Part shown: positions 27,061 through 36,368 of the stretch, in pieces
Position numbering within the stretch: the first letter of the stretch is position 1
Layout of the letters: every line of letters starts with the position of its first letter
DNA from: Alteromonas lipotrueae
Lineage (GTDB): Bacteria > Pseudomonadota > Gammaproteobacteria > Enterobacterales > Alteromonadaceae
Direction of reading: 5' to 3'
Length of the DNA: 64,000 bases
Assembly: GCF_019249215.1 (NCBI RefSeq)
Contig: NZ_JAESDI010000017.1
Location: forward strand, 1-64,000
Translations under genes and position numbers: made by a program
The notes under the pieces: model-generated
Database searches by the model: none
Seen by the model: the letters and a program-made list of their open reading frames with translations, nothing else
Told to the model about the DNA's origin: nothing

Positions 27061-28626
27061 TTAAGCCAGCTTATCGGTAGCAACACGATAACGAGGATCT
27101 TCATTCACGTTAATTTCTACGAACTTGTCAGCTTTACGCAGTAAGTTGCGACACTCGTCACTGATATGGCGAATATGCAGCTTCTTGCCTTGCTGTTCGT
27201 ATTTATCAGCTAACGTATCTAAGGCATCAATACCTGATGAATCCCAAATTCGCGATTCTTTAAAGTCGATAACCACGTGCTCAGGATCATTGGCAATATC
27301 AAACAAGTCTTTGAAGTGGGTCACTGAACCGAAGAACAATGGTCCTTCTAATTCATACACTTTCCAATCATCGCTATCAATGTGGCTCTTAATTTCGATA
27401 TGACGAGCGTGCTTCCACGCAAATACCAAGGCAGACACAATTACACCCACCACAACCGCAATCGCAAGGTCAGCAATGACCGTTACTGCGGTCACTAAGA
27501 ACAGAACAAAAGCGTCCTCTTTATTTACACCACGAATAATGCGGAACGATGCCCATTCAAAGGTAGCAATAACCACCACGAACATAACGCCAACCAATGC
27601 CGCTAGCGGGATCATTTCAATTAATGGCGCAGCAAAAAGAATAAAGGCAAGAAGCACCAATGCTGCAGTAATACCTGATAAACGTCCACGACCACCAGAG
27701 TTGATGTTAATCATGCTTTGACCAATCATGGCACAACCGCCCATGCCGCCAAAGAAGCCATTTACAGTATTAGCCACACCTTGACCCACACATTCTTTGT
27801 TGCCACGGCCACGGGTATCTGTCATTTCATCAATAAGCGATAATGTAAGGAGTGACTCAATCAAACCAACCAGACACAGAATGATTGAAGTAGGCAGAAC
27901 AATCATCACAGTTTCCCAGGTAAACGGCACCATAGGGATAGCAAAAGTAGGTAGTTCACCGGCAAGGGTAGCGCTAGCTTTCTGTGCTTCAGGTAGCAAA
28001 TCACGCACGAAATCGATAACCGTACGGGCTTCTAAATCTAGCCCGTGCACCATAGCCGTTACGGTAACAATAGCCACTAAAGACGCTGGTACCGCAGTGG
28101 TTAACTTAGGCAGTAAGTAGATAATCGCCATAGTAAGCGCAACCAACCCAAGCATCCCGTACAACATGGTTCCTTGCATCCACTCCAACTGACCGAGGGC
28201 ATTCACTACTTTAAATTGACCTAATTGGGCAAGAAAAATAACAATTGCTAAGCCGTTTACAAACCCGAGCATTACCGGGTAAGGCACCAGTCGAATAAAT
28301 TTCCCGAGCTTGAACACCCCGCAGAGTATTTGCAGTAAACCGGCTAAAATAACAGCGGCAAACAGATATTGAACGCCATGCTGTGCCACTAATGCCACCA
28401 TGACCACGGCCATGGCACCTGTCGCACCAGAAATCATTCCCGGACGTCCGCCAATGGCCGACGTGATAAGTCCCATCATAAATGCGGCGTACAACCCAAT
28501 CATGGGCTCAACGCCAGCAACAAATGCAAAAGCAACCGCTTCTGGTACCAGTGCAAGTGCAACGGTAATACCAGAAAGCACGTCATTTTTTACATTACTA
28601 TCTCGATTAGTAATTAAATCAAACAT
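27061..28626 (-). CDS. SulP family inorganic anion transporter with STAS domain
   Basis: A 521-aa inner-membrane transporter of the SLC26/SulP family. The N-terminal signature [20 protein letters not shown] and repeated hydrophobic helices run to about residue 390. A C-terminal STAS domain follows ([33 protein letters not shown]). Relatives carry sulphate, bicarbonate, or C4-dicarboxylates (DauA). The length and short linker fit the bicarbonate/sulphate group, but the substrate cannot be read from sequence. It sits between nirB and nasR, which makes nitrate or a counter-ion possible. Confidence 0.88.
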   Translation of the reverse strand: MFDLITNRDSNVKNDVLSGITVALALVPEAVAFAFVAGVEPMIGLYAAFMMGLITSAIGGRPGMISGATGAMAVVMVALVAQHGVQYLFAAVILAGLLQILCGVFKLGKFIRLVPYPVMLGFVNGLAIVIFLAQLGQFKVVNALGQLEWMQGTMLYGMLGLVALTMAIIYLLPKLTTAVPASLVAIVTVTAMVHGLDLEARTVIDFVRDLLPEAQKASATLAGELPTFAIPMVPFTWETVMIVLPTSIILCLVGLIESLLTLSLIDEMTDTRGRGNKECVGQGVANTVNGFFGGMGGCAMIGQSMININSGGRGRLSGITAALVLLAFILFAAPLIEMIPLAALVGVMFVVVIATFEWASFRIIRGVNKEDAFVLFLVTAVTVIADLAIAVVVGVIVSALVFAWKHARHIEIKSHIDSDDWKVYELEGPLFFGSVTHFKDLFDIANDPEHVVIDFKESRIWDSSGIDALDTLADKYEQQGKKLHIRHISDECRNLLRKADKFVEINVNEDPRYRVATDKLA

Positions 28627-28957
28627 GTTTTCTCAGGAGTCTAGAGGTTTTAGGAGTCGTGCGTTGCCAGATTAGCTGTGGATGCTGTAAATCACTGTCA
28701 TGCACAAATTTTGCGTGCGATTCTACCACTAATAATGCTGAAAATCTTTTAATAGAATGTTAATCGTACAGAGGATTTTAAGCTGACAAGGCTGACTTTC
28801 CATGGCATCGTAATAAGCTTAGTTTTTGCCGAGCAATTGATTTGCCATTGATTCGTCATTGGCGCTCTCAGTTGTATTCACACTGACTGTTTCAATCTAC
28901 GTTGCTGATCCTTTTGTTGGCGGCGAGGTGTATTTGACCAACCGATAAGGAGTGGAA
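28627..28957. other. Divergent intergenic region sulP / small membrane protein
   Basis: About 330 bp with no gene. It should carry the sulP promoter (minus) and that of the 94-aa membrane protein (plus). The sequence has several CAATTGATTT/CATTGATTC-like repeats around 28830-28865, but no recognised operator or terminator. Confidence 0.35.
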
Positions 28958-29242
28958 GTGGTCCCTTATTTACTCACAATTTTATGCGTGCTGGTGGCCG
29001 GCGCTATTCATTGGGCGTTTCCAAAAACCTTTTGGAAATCTACGTTAATGTCTACTGCAGTCATTTTACTGTTTTCTATTGCCGCATTATTTATCTTCAA
29101 AGCATCCGGCATGTTAATGACTGAAACCGGTGAAGATCCTGACTTTTCAGGAAAGTTATTGATGATTACTGCTTTGATGTCTTTCTTCGGCCTTCTTATT
29201 TCTATTTTTGTTGGCTGGTTTCTCCGAGTAGTAAGGGCGTAA
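28958..29242 (+). CDS. Small hypothetical membrane protein, 94 aa
   Basis: Three predicted membrane helices: VPYLLTILCVLVAGAIHWAF, LMSTAVILLFSIAALFIF and LLMITALMSFFGLLISIFVG, with a short acidic loop TETGEDPDFSG. The start is GTG at 28958, because AAGGAG (28947-28952) lies five bases upstream; an in-frame GTG at 28952 overlaps that site. The family is not recognised. It lies between sulP and nasR on the nasR strand. Confidence 0.65.
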   Translation: MVPYLLTILCVLVAGAIHWAFPKTFWKSTLMSTAVILLFSIAALFIFKASGMLMTETGEDPDFSGKLLMITALMSFFGLLISIFVGWFLRVVRA

Positions 29243-29484
29243 TACCAAATATTGAAGTAGGTGCAAGGCTAAGATCATCTCAACTTGCACCATTATTGAG
29301 CATCTATGATGAGACGCTCAGTATTGCTGATTAATATTTGCTGGAAAATCCCCCAACATTGAATCAAACGAAAAAATTATCCGCATAAAAACAGCAACTT
29401 AAATCAACTTCATCAAGAGTGGTTCGTTAAGGCATAGGCATTGCTTTTGTTAGAAGCTAAGTCCGCTAAACTCCTAGATGTATC
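29243..29484 (+). other. Intergenic region upstream of nasR with two hairpins
   Basis: It contains GGTGCAAG..CTTGCACC (29260-29291, 16-nt loop) and TGAGC-a-TCT-ATGATG-AGA-c-GCTCA (29297-29320, a 6-nt loop). Neither is followed by a U run, so they are not clear terminators. The second loop does not fit the A1/G4 hexaloop rule, so self-regulation by NasR is not supported. Confidence 0.35.
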
Positions 29485-30849
29485 ATGCAAACAGACCATG
29501 AAATAACGGCCACTACGCATTATAGCGATGCCACTAAGCGTTTCTTGCTTGCCGCTAAACGAGCTGAAATTACTGTGCTTGAGCAGCTATCCAGCAACTG
29601 CCGCATTGTTATTTCCGTTCGAAACATGGTGCATGCCCTACAGCGGGAGCGTGGTGCCACCAACATTTATTTAGCGTCTAAAGGCGAAAGATTTTCGCAG
29701 CAACGTGCTACCCATATTGAAGCCAGCTGTGAAGCCGAATCTATGTTGCGCAGCCAACTTAAATCATTGTATTTAACCGAAAGTCATGACACCGCAAACC
29801 CTCGCTTATTAAGCAGCATTACGTTAGCGCTTCAAGGTATTGACTACCTCCCGGTTCTTCGTGAACAAGCGAAAAAACTCACACTGTCTCCGTTAGACTC
29901 CACCCGCGCTTATTGCCGCTTAGTGGCAGGGCTACTTACGGTAATTTTTGAAGCGGCAGACATTGCCAGCGATCCAGTAATTACCCGCCTTTTAGTTGCA
30001 CTATTTAATTTCATGCAGGGTAAAGAGTATGCAGGGCAAGAACGTGCATGGGGGGCTATTGGCTTTGCAGAGACGCATTTTGATAAACGCCTGTGCGACA
30101 AGCTCAGCGCACTACAGCACGCTCAGCAACATCACTTTACCGTGTTCAATGAATTCGCACGGACTTGCCATAAAGACGCCTACGAGCTTTTAGATGACAG
30201 CCCTGCCGCACATGATATTAATCAATTACGGAAAATGATTGCACAGCTTGCTGATGGTAGCCCCATTGCGGCTGAAATTAGTGAAGTGTGGTTCGATGTA
30301 GCCACGCGGCGTATTGATGCAATGCAAGAAATTGAAAATAAGCTGACCGACAGCTTAACGAAAGAAGCGCAAACCAAAGTAAGTAACGCCCATCATGAAA
30401 TGAAAAACCATCAGCGGTTAATTGAAAGCTTTACCGATGAACACGCACAAGATGGCTCCCCCCTCACTATGCTGTTCGACCCTAGCATGCCAGGTTTGGT
30501 GGAAGACAGTGAGCTCGCGTTGCTACAGACTGATATGACTGGCTCGAGTAAAAATGCTGATATTAGCGAACAGACACAAACCTTGTCTGCACATCGCTCA
30601 TTTTACGATTTATTGAGAGGGCAAGCACAGTATATTGAAGACATGAGTCGTGAGTTAGAAGAAGCTAAACGCGCCATTACCGAGCACAAGCTGGTGGATA
30701 GAGCCAAACTCATTCTGATGCAGCAATTTCAACTAAATGAAAATGATGCGTATCGAAAACTACAAAAGCAGGCCATGAATGAGCATAAAAAGCTGACCGA
30801 CATAGCCGCGACCGTGGTTGAAATATCAAATAGCGCTAACCAACGCTGA
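29485..30849 (+). CDS. nasR: Nitrate-responsive antiterminator NasR (NIT-ANTAR)
   Basis: A 454-aa cytoplasmic RNA-binding regulator. The N-terminal three-quarters is an all-helical nitrate/nitrite-sensing NIT domain with the signature MVHALQRERGATNIYLAS. The last 60 residues are an ANTAR domain: ITEHKLVDRAKLILMQQFQL, ENDAYRKLQKQAMNEHKKL, TDIAATVVE, matching the three-helix pattern with AK-x-ILM and A-x-L-x-x-x-A-M. In Klebsiella NasR binds nitrate and stabilises hexaloop hairpins in the nasF leader, preventing termination. Matching leaders precede nrtA and nirB here, 12.4 kb and 2.7 kb away on the other strand. The ribosome site is weak. Confidence 0.93.
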   Translation: MQTDHEITATTHYSDATKRFLLAAKRAEITVLEQLSSNCRIVISVRNMVHALQRERGATNIYLASKGERFSQQRATHIEASCEAESMLRSQLKSLYLTESHDTANPRLLSSITLALQGIDYLPVLREQAKKLTLSPLDSTRAYCRLVAGLLTVIFEAADIASDPVITRLLVALFNFMQGKEYAGQERAWGAIGFAETHFDKRLCDKLSALQHAQQHHFTVFNEFARTCHKDAYELLDDSPAAHDINQLRKMIAQLADGSPIAAEISEVWFDVATRRIDAMQEIENKLTDSLTKEAQTKVSNAHHEMKNHQRLIESFTDEHAQDGSPLTMLFDPSMPGLVEDSELALLQTDMTGSSKNADISEQTQTLSAHRSFYDLLRGQAQYIEDMSRELEEAKRAITEHKLVDRAKLILMQQFQLNENDAYRKLQKQAMNEHKKLTDIAATVVEISNSANQR

Positions 30850-31431
30850 ATCTAAAGTAAGTTGCGGCCACGTTACTAGCCAGTTTTTCGTTTTCACCCG
30901 CTGGGTAAATACATCGCCTCTAGGATGGCGGGGGTTTATCGAAATCGTACCGGCAAAATTACTTGATAGCCCATAGGGTGCAAGCATATCAAACTTATCG
31001 CCCTCTTTATTTGGGCAAAGCCTAATAGCCACACAGGTTTCTTGTTCTATCCAATAGCTAATCGCTTCTTCACAGTCTTTATACGCGTTGTGACCGTGGT
31101 GCACATGCATACGAGCCTGATTCTTCACTTGCCAGTGGGCTGAAGGTACCTGCGCAGACAACGCATTTTCTATGTGGAGCTCTGATTCTTTTGAAGTATC
31201 TGATGGGTTGAAGTAGATAACATCGATGTCATTTAACGGCGTTGGTTTCTTATAGCCGTGACTATCATCCCATATAGCATTACGCAGAAACCCCGCCGCT
31301 AAATAACCTTGGGGTAACTGTAGCGATTTTAATGCAGCCAAGCATTGCATCCGGTATAAGTCGTGAGACATCATACGGATAACGGCTTGCTTAGCGTGTT
31401 CTGGGTTTTCTCTAGGATCGCATATGTTCAC
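30826..31431 (-). CDS. Nucleotidyltransferase family protein (NTP_transf_6 / COG3575)
   Basis: A 201-aa protein of the DUF925/NTP_transf_6 family. It has the nucleotidyltransferase-like GYLAAGFLRNAIWD, then the acidic pair LNDIDVIYFN, which corresponds to the catalytic G-x-x-R-N..D-x-D pattern, and the conserved NPRHPRGDVFTQRV near the C-terminus. The substrate is unknown. Its 3' end overlaps the end of nasR on the opposite strand by 24 bp. Confidence 0.82.
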   Translation of the reverse strand: MNICDPRENPEHAKQAVIRMMSHDLYRMQCLAALKSLQLPQGYLAAGFLRNAIWDDSHGYKKPTPLNDIDVIYFNPSDTSKESELHIENALSAQVPSAHWQVKNQARMHVHHGHNAYKDCEEAISYWIEQETCVAIRLCPNKEGDKFDMLAPYGLSSNFAGTISINPRHPRGDVFTQRVKTKNWLVTWPQLTLDSALVSAI

Positions 31432-31508
31432 AACTTGTACCTAGTTTGGTCTTCGTATTGTGGCCGCCCTAATTTCCCCTAGCAGTTTGGCCTTCCACGT
31501 CTAGAAAA

Positions 31509-32183
31509 CTAAGGGTTATTTCGAATGCGCAGATTTCTTTGCCATTTAATCACATAAAAACTAAACGCGGCAATGGTTCCGCCACCGAGCCACCCAGCAA
31601 TGACATCGGTAGGCCAATGCACGCCTAGCTGTACTCGACTCAGGCCAATAACAAATACCAATAGTGTAGTCAGAGAATATACCCATATTTTCAATTTAAC
31701 TTTTGTAATAGAAAAGCAAAAAAGCCTAGCAATACAGAAGTAAACAAGGGTAGACATCATGGCATGTGCAGATGGAAAGCTTTGCGTTAATACGGTAACT
31801 TGATGGCCAGACAGCGGCGGCCTAGGGCGGTCTATACCGACTTTAAGTACAAAGGTAATCACCAATCCTGCAGCTACCGCTATTAATAGCGTAAATGCTT
31901 TATTGGGATGCCCGGTTAATTTCAAAAAACCGGCTACGGCAAGTGAAAAAAAGATAAGTACTTCGTTACTGCCAAGCGCAGTGAAATTTTCAAAGAAGCG
32001 TTGAATCACCCCGGGCATATCGTCCCACACCAGCATCTGAATGACGGCGTTATCGAAAGGCGCTAGAACCTGCATAGAAGCAAATAGCATTAGCAGCAAA
32101 AAGCCCCCCCCTAATAACACCACCTGCACCGTGGGTGTTTTTACTATCTGCAAATACGCGTTTACCGAACTTCTTACTTCCAT
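31509..32183 (-). CDS. PAP2 superfamily membrane phosphatase
   Basis: A 224-aa membrane protein with six hydrophobic segments and the acid-phosphatase triad motifs KVGIDRPRPP, SFPSAHAMMS and SRVQLGVHWPTDVIAGW. Homologues hydrolyse undecaprenyl diphosphate or phosphatidate/PGP at the periplasmic face. The exact lipid substrate is not visible. It is probably transcribed alone; 79 bp separate it from bolA. Confidence 0.88.
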   Translation of the reverse strand: MEVRSSVNAYLQIVKTPTVQVVLLGGGFLLLMLFASMQVLAPFDNAVIQMLVWDDMPGVIQRFFENFTALGSNEVLIFFSLAVAGFLKLTGHPNKAFTLLIAVAAGLVITFVLKVGIDRPRPPLSGHQVTVLTQSFPSAHAMMSTLVYFCIARLFCFSITKVKLKIWVYSLTTLLVFVIGLSRVQLGVHWPTDVIAGWLGGGTIAAFSFYVIKWQRNLRIRNNP

Positions 32184-32262
32184 GTTACCAAGCGCTCCTG
32201 TTGGGGCTATAGAAAATTAAAATAAATACTCAATTGAAAAACGAAACGAATATAAAAACGCG

Positions 32263-32577
32263 TTACGACTTACTGCCACCTAAACAGACTGGCGAAGTGA
32301 GCGCTTCGCCACCTCGCGCCACCCACTCTGTTGGGGTATAAGTATGTAATGCTAGCGCATGCACAGGCCCTTTCAAGGCTTCATCGACCAACGTATTAAT
32401 TTCACGATGACGGGCAATTAAACGTTTGCCTTCAAAGGCATCCGTGACCACGGTTACCTTGAAATGGCTTTGCGCACCGTCTGGAACGTTGTGCATAAAG
32501 CTCTCGTCTTCCACGTTCAACAACGCTGGCGAAAGCGCGCGTGTTAGGGTCGATTCTATAAATTCTTTAACATTCAT
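32263..32577 (-). CDS. bolA: BolA family protein
   Basis: A 104-aa protein with the BolA fold: VKEFIESTLTRALSPALLNV, HFKVTVVTDAFEGKRLIARHREI (containing the FxGxxxxxRHR-type signature) and LALHTYTPTEWV. BolA proteins partner monothiol glutaredoxins in [2Fe-2S] handling and affect morphology and stress genes. It follows alkB by 7 bp, so the two are co-transcribed. Confidence 0.92.
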   Translation of the reverse strand: MNVKEFIESTLTRALSPALLNVEDESFMHNVPDGAQSHFKVTVVTDAFEGKRLIARHREINTLVDEALKGPVHALALHTYTPTEWVARGGEALTSPVCLGGSKS

Positions 32578-32584
32578 ATGAAAA

Positions 32585-33214
32585 CTACTTGGTTGTAATT
32601 AAGTGCCGGAAAGTAAGGTTAATTCTACCACCGATATGTTTAGTCGTCTTAGCAATACCGTGCAGATATTGCGATTGAGTGGTTTCCCCCATGACTAATA
32701 GACTACCGTGCTCTAATATTTGGGTAAAACGGGCACCGGTTTCTTTGTGTTTAAACACAAAAGGGCGAGACTCACCAAAAGTGACCGACGCTACCACGGG
32801 ATTAGGTCCGAGTTCAGGCTCATCATCAGCATGCATACTCATACTGTCTTGCCCATGTCGATACCAATTTGCCAACACACTGTTGAAAGGAATATGACAA
32901 ACCTCAATGCATTTATCTCGAATGACCGCTAATTCAGGGGTCCAAGGTTGTGGTGCAAGCTTAATACCCGAATATTTATAAAGACATTCAGGATCACCGT
33001 GCCAAGCCTGTAACCTAGGCACATCGAGGTATTTTCCATACATACGAATGGTATCTTGTCGCCACGGCAAAGTGCTTTCAAACACACCTTGGTAGTCATT
33101 CGCTTGCTCTGAGCTAAGCCATTGCGGATAATAGCGCACCTCAGCTTCTGGCAACGGTAGCGTAATGGGTGAGTTTTTCGCTGCTTTCGCGTCAGTAAAA
33201 AGTGGTAATTGCAT
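32585..33214 (-). CDS. alkB: Alpha-ketoglutarate-dependent dioxygenase AlkB
   Basis: A 209-aa Fe(II)/2-oxoglutarate DNA repair dioxygenase of the AlkB2-like type, which reverses methyl-base damage. Seen are the substrate-lid region PWRQDTIRMYGKYLDVPRLQ, the iron ligands H-x-D in MHADDEPELG and His in YLHGI, and the 2-oxoglutarate arginines in GGRINLTFRHL. It is divergent from rlmG with only 30 bp between the start codons, so the two promoters overlap. Confidence 0.92.
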   Translation of the reverse strand: MQLPLFTDAKAAKNSPITLPLPEAEVRYYPQWLSSEQANDYQGVFESTLPWRQDTIRMYGKYLDVPRLQAWHGDPECLYKYSGIKLAPQPWTPELAVIRDKCIEVCHIPFNSVLANWYRHGQDSMSMHADDEPELGPNPVVASVTFGESRPFVFKHKETGARFTQILEHGSLLVMGETTQSQYLHGIAKTTKHIGGRINLTFRHLITTK

Positions 33215-33244
33215 AACCCCCCGATAACTTTAGACAAGAAAATA

Positions 33245-34495
33245 ATGAATACAGAATTTTCAATGGCAGAGCGCCAGTTTACCTTAATACGCTACCCTGA
33301 AAAACATCAGCACAAAAGCCTACAAGCGTGGGATAGTGCCGATGAGCTGCTTATTGAGCATGTAGAAGCGCACCTTGATGCGCTTGTTGAAGCCCTAAAT
33401 AAAGCCCAAGACGAAAACCAACCTGAAACGTCATCTACCTTGGGCCCCATACTCATTTTTAATGACGACTTTGGTACCCTTGGATGTTGGTTTACGCAGT
33501 ATAGTCCTATTTGGATTTCAGATTCGTATATTAGCTTGCGATCATTACAAGAAAACCTTAGGCGTAACCATTTAAAACCGGTTATTGATGAGGAAGGTGC
33601 GCTAACGTCACCCGTAACCAGTTTAACCAGTGTTGAAAGTCTTACTTTCATGCCAGAGAGTGCCCCAAGCGTTATCATGCTTAAAGTGCCGCGCACGCTA
33701 GCGTTACTTGAACAACAGCTTATCGATATTAAACGTTATGCAGCGCCTGGTACGCATATTGTGGCGGCAGGTAAAATAAAAGCCGTGACCAAGTCGGTAT
33801 CCGCCTTGTTCGAGAAAATCATTGGCCCTGCTAAAACATCCTTGGCAAAGAAAAAGTCGAGATTGGTTTTTAGTACCCTTGATGAAAGTATTGCCCCCAT
33901 CCCTTCGCCTTATCCTGAAATATGGAAATGTAAGGGCGCCACAGGCCAAACTTTTACACTTAAAAATCACGCGAATGTATTTTCTCGTCAGTCATTAGAT
34001 ATTGGTGCCCGTTTAATGCTTGAGCATATGACGGTAAGTGCTAACGAAACCGTGGTCGATTTAGGCTGCGGCAATGGAATATTAGGCGTAAACGCTTTAG
34101 CCTTAGCAGGCGACTGCAAGGTAATATTCATTGATGAGTCTTTTATGGCAGTGGAAAGTGCACGATTAAATGTACTTGAGAATTTTCCAGACAAGATTGA
34201 TCAATGTGAGTTTATGGCCAGTAACTGCCTTGAGAGCTTGCTAGAGCAGCAACAATCGCCTTGGGTAACTAAGATATTGTGTAACCCCCCTTTCCATCAA
34301 CAAAATGCCATTACCGACCATATTGCATGGCAAATGTTTAACGATTCGAAACACGCGTTAGTAAAAGGTGGCCAGTTAGTGGTGGTTGGAAACAGGCATC
34401 TTGAACATCACGTTAAACTTAAACGCATGTTTGGTGGTTCAGACGTACTGGCAAGCGACAAAAAATTTGTTATTTTGGGCACCGCTAAACGATAA
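33245..34495 (+). CDS. rlmG: 23S rRNA (guanine-N2)-methyltransferase RlmG
   Basis: A 416-aa two-domain SAM methyltransferase modifying G1835 of 23S rRNA (E. coli YgjO). The degenerate N-terminal domain (PEKHQHKSLQAWDSADELL) is followed by the catalytic domain with the SAM loop VVDLGCGNGILGVNAL and the guanine-N2 motif NPPFHQ. The frame opens at a TTG at 33209, but the ATG at 33245 gives the family N-terminus. Three bases separate it from the cyclophilin gene's first possible start, suggesting an operon. Confidence 0.9.
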   Translation: MNTEFSMAERQFTLIRYPEKHQHKSLQAWDSADELLIEHVEAHLDALVEALNKAQDENQPETSSTLGPILIFNDDFGTLGCWFTQYSPIWISDSYISLRSLQENLRRNHLKPVIDEEGALTSPVTSLTSVESLTFMPESAPSVIMLKVPRTLALLEQQLIDIKRYAAPGTHIVAAGKIKAVTKSVSALFEKIIGPAKTSLAKKKSRLVFSTLDESIAPIPSPYPEIWKCKGATGQTFTLKNHANVFSRQSLDIGARLMLEHMTVSANETVVDLGCGNGILGVNALALAGDCKVIFIDESFMAVESARLNVLENFPDKIDQCEFMASNCLESLLEQQQSPWVTKILCNPPFHQQNAITDHIAWQMFNDSKHALVKGGQLVVVGNRHLEHHVKLKRMFGGSDVLASDKKFVILGTAKR

Positions 34496-34504
34496 GGAAT
34501 GCAC

Positions 34505-35128
34505 ATGTTAAAACCGCTTATAACGGCCTTAATCTTCTCAGCTTTCGTTTTTACGTCTGCAGCAATTAGCCCTAATGCATTGGCGGCTAAAAAAGATGAT
34601 GGCTCACAAATTCAGCCTGATAACTATTACCCAAGAGTTAAAATTGAAACCACCATGGGTGATATTGTGGTGGAATTAGACCGTCGCCGCGCGCCCATTA
34701 CCGTGAATAACTTTTTACGTTATGTAGACAAGCGCAGTTATGAAAACACCATTTTTCATCGTATTGTGCCGGGGTTTGTGGTGCAAGGCGGAGGCTATAC
34801 CACCGATTTTGAAGGTAAGTCTAACTACCCTGAAATATTCAATGAGTCGGGAAATGGGCTAACCAATGACTTACACACCATCGCTATGGCTCGGCAAGAT
34901 GATCCGCATACTGCAAATCGTCAGTTTTTCTTTAACGTTAATGACAACGAAACGCTAAACCCAGGGCGAGACTGGGGCTATGCGGTGTTTGGCATGATTG
35001 TAGAAGGTGAAGATATTGTAGATGCGATGTCTGAAGTAGAAACCGAGTATTCGCTAATGCTAAACACCAACAATGTACCTATTGAACCTATCATCATTAA
35101 AAAGGTTACGGTGCTTCCACCGTTCTAA
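34505..35128 (+). CDS. Periplasmic peptidylprolyl isomerase, cyclophilin type
   Basis: A 207-aa protein with a signal peptide (ITALIFSAFVFTSAA) and a cyclophilin domain: VKIETTMGDIVVELDRRRAP, FHRIVPGFVVQGGGYT, ARQDDPHTANRQFFFNVNDN and WGYAVFGMIVEG. It assists folding in the periplasm (PpiA-like). AAGGA at 34494-34498 lies six bases before the ATG at 34505, which is preferred over the ATG at 34499. It directly follows rlmG and overlaps the convergent GNAT gene by 4 bp. Confidence 0.92.
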   Translation: MLKPLITALIFSAFVFTSAAISPNALAAKKDDGSQIQPDNYYPRVKIETTMGDIVVELDRRRAPITVNNFLRYVDKRSYENTIFHRIVPGFVVQGGGYTTDFEGKSNYPEIFNESGNGLTNDLHTIAMARQDDPHTANRQFFFNVNDNETLNPGRDWGYAVFGMIVEGEDIVDAMSEVETEYSLMLNTNNVPIEPIIIKKVTVLPPF

Positions 35129-35643
35129 CGGCTAGCGAAATCACTGTTGCGCCAGAATAGGGTTTGAACCGGTGTGGACTTATCAATAAAGTAAGGGCCG
35201 CGTTTTTCAAACCCTAGCTGGTGTAATAGATGTTGAGAACGTGCGTTTTCGGGGTGGGTAGAGGCGGTAATGAAATGCATATCTTCTTCCATGTCCACCC
35301 AATCAATAACCGCTTTAGCTGCTTCTATCGCAATTCCCTGTTTACGCGCACTCGGTAGCAGTGCAAAGCCTAAATCAGGGCAGCTGAAAACAAAGCGATT
35401 AATAAGCCCACAAACACCATAAGGCGCGTTGGTTTTCTTATTTCTTATTGCCAATAAGCCATATCCCCACTCATTAACCTGCGCGTTAACCCGGTCAATA
35501 TAATCAGCGGCATCTTCAACGCTCGCCACCCCACGATGACCAATAAACTGCTTCCATAACGGGTCTTGGTGCATTTCAACTATCCACAGTTTATCTGCTT
35601 GCGTCAGTGGGCTTAATTCCAACCGTTCAGTTAGTAACAACAT
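35125..35643 (-). CDS. GNAT family N-acetyltransferase (RimJ/RimL-like)
   Basis: A 172-aa acetyltransferase of the Acetyltransf_3 group. It has LLTERLELSPLTQAD at the N-terminus, a CoA-binding region SARKQGIAIEAAKAVIDW that carries the R/Q-x-x-G-x-A loop in degenerate form, and NARSQHLLHQLGFEKRG as the conserved C-terminal motif. The substrate is unknown. Its start overlaps the end of the GGCT-like gene by 13 bp, so the two are probably coupled. Confidence 0.85.
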   Translation of the reverse strand: MLLLTERLELSPLTQADKLWIVEMHQDPLWKQFIGHRGVASVEDAADYIDRVNAQVNEWGYGLLAIRNKKTNAPYGVCGLINRFVFSCPDLGFALLPSARKQGIAIEAAKAVIDWVDMEEDMHFITASTHPENARSQHLLHQLGFEKRGPYFIDKSTPVQTLFWRNSDFASR

Positions 35644-36350
35644 GAATGAGTACGCCTCTGTGTGGGTTGTTTTACCTTTTTTAGCAGCGTGTCTATTTGC
35701 GTTAAATGTTGCTTAGAAATAGCGGCGGCTCTTGGGTAAACAGGATTTGATCTGTCATCAATACTAGGGTGATTCCACCCATGGGTGTGTTCAATAAAAG
35801 CGGTAGCTTCACTTATTCCACCATGCTCTAAACAGCCCACAAGACAGGTATCAATGTAGGTTTGTGAAACAGGAAAGTCGGTGCTGGGGTGATGACAAAG
35901 TAAGGTTTCACATAACCAGAGTTGATGATGGCTTAACGCATCGCGAAGCGCAGGGGTGAAAGAAGGTTGATTGCACAAGGAGGAACTTACATGTTCGATT
36001 GCACTGGCTGGTACTTCGACAAAGCGGTAGTTTTTTTCTCGCGCGCGTAATGAAGGGTTTACTTCGGCGGGAATAAGCTGTGCATTTAATTGAGATGCTT
36101 TATCGGCAACGGCGCCTACATAGGTTTGCTTTTCTTGCAGACTACGGGTAACCCATGCGCGCTTAAAACCTGAAACACGCACGGGTAAACCTTGAGTATA
36201 TATTTGGGAGTGACGCTCTCGGGAATCTCGACTAAGCAAACTGCCGTAACCTAGCACAATATGCTTACTTTTTTGGCTAGCTAAGGTAGCTAACCAACTG
36301 TCTTTCACTGATTCTTTCACCGATTCTGCCTTTACGTCTACCAAGCGCAC
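35631..36350 (-). CDS. Gamma-glutamylcyclotransferase-fold protein
   Basis: A 239-aa protein whose core begins HIVLGYGSLLSRDSRERHS, the GYGSL phosphate-type loop that marks the GGCT/AIG2 fold, followed by VRVSGFKRAWVTRS. The C-terminal half (YIDTCLVGCLEHG) is less conserved. Whether it acts on gamma-glutamyl compounds is unknown. It begins only 18 bp from the TonB receptor 3' end on the same strand. Confidence 0.65.
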   Translation of the reverse strand: MRLVDVKAESVKESVKDSWLATLASQKSKHIVLGYGSLLSRDSRERHSQIYTQGLPVRVSGFKRAWVTRSLQEKQTYVGAVADKASQLNAQLIPAEVNPSLRAREKNYRFVEVPASAIEHVSSSLCNQPSFTPALRDALSHHQLWLCETLLCHHPSTDFPVSQTYIDTCLVGCLEHGGISEATAFIEHTHGWNHPSIDDRSNPVYPRAAAISKQHLTQIDTLLKKVKQPTQRRTHSCCY

Positions 36351-36368
36351 CCCGTTTTCGCTGCAATA

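Noticed and set aside
26947..27144. 65-aa open frame on the plus strand
   Set aside because: It has a hydrophobic start but runs antisense into the sulP 3' end, lacks a clear ribosome site and shows no family features.
29297..29320. Hexaloop hairpin before nasR as a NasR autoregulation site
   Set aside because: The loop ATGATG lacks G at position 4 and no terminator follows.
12243..30849. The nitrate island as a recent horizontal insertion
   Set aside because: No integrase, tRNA target, flanking repeats or visible change in base composition was found.
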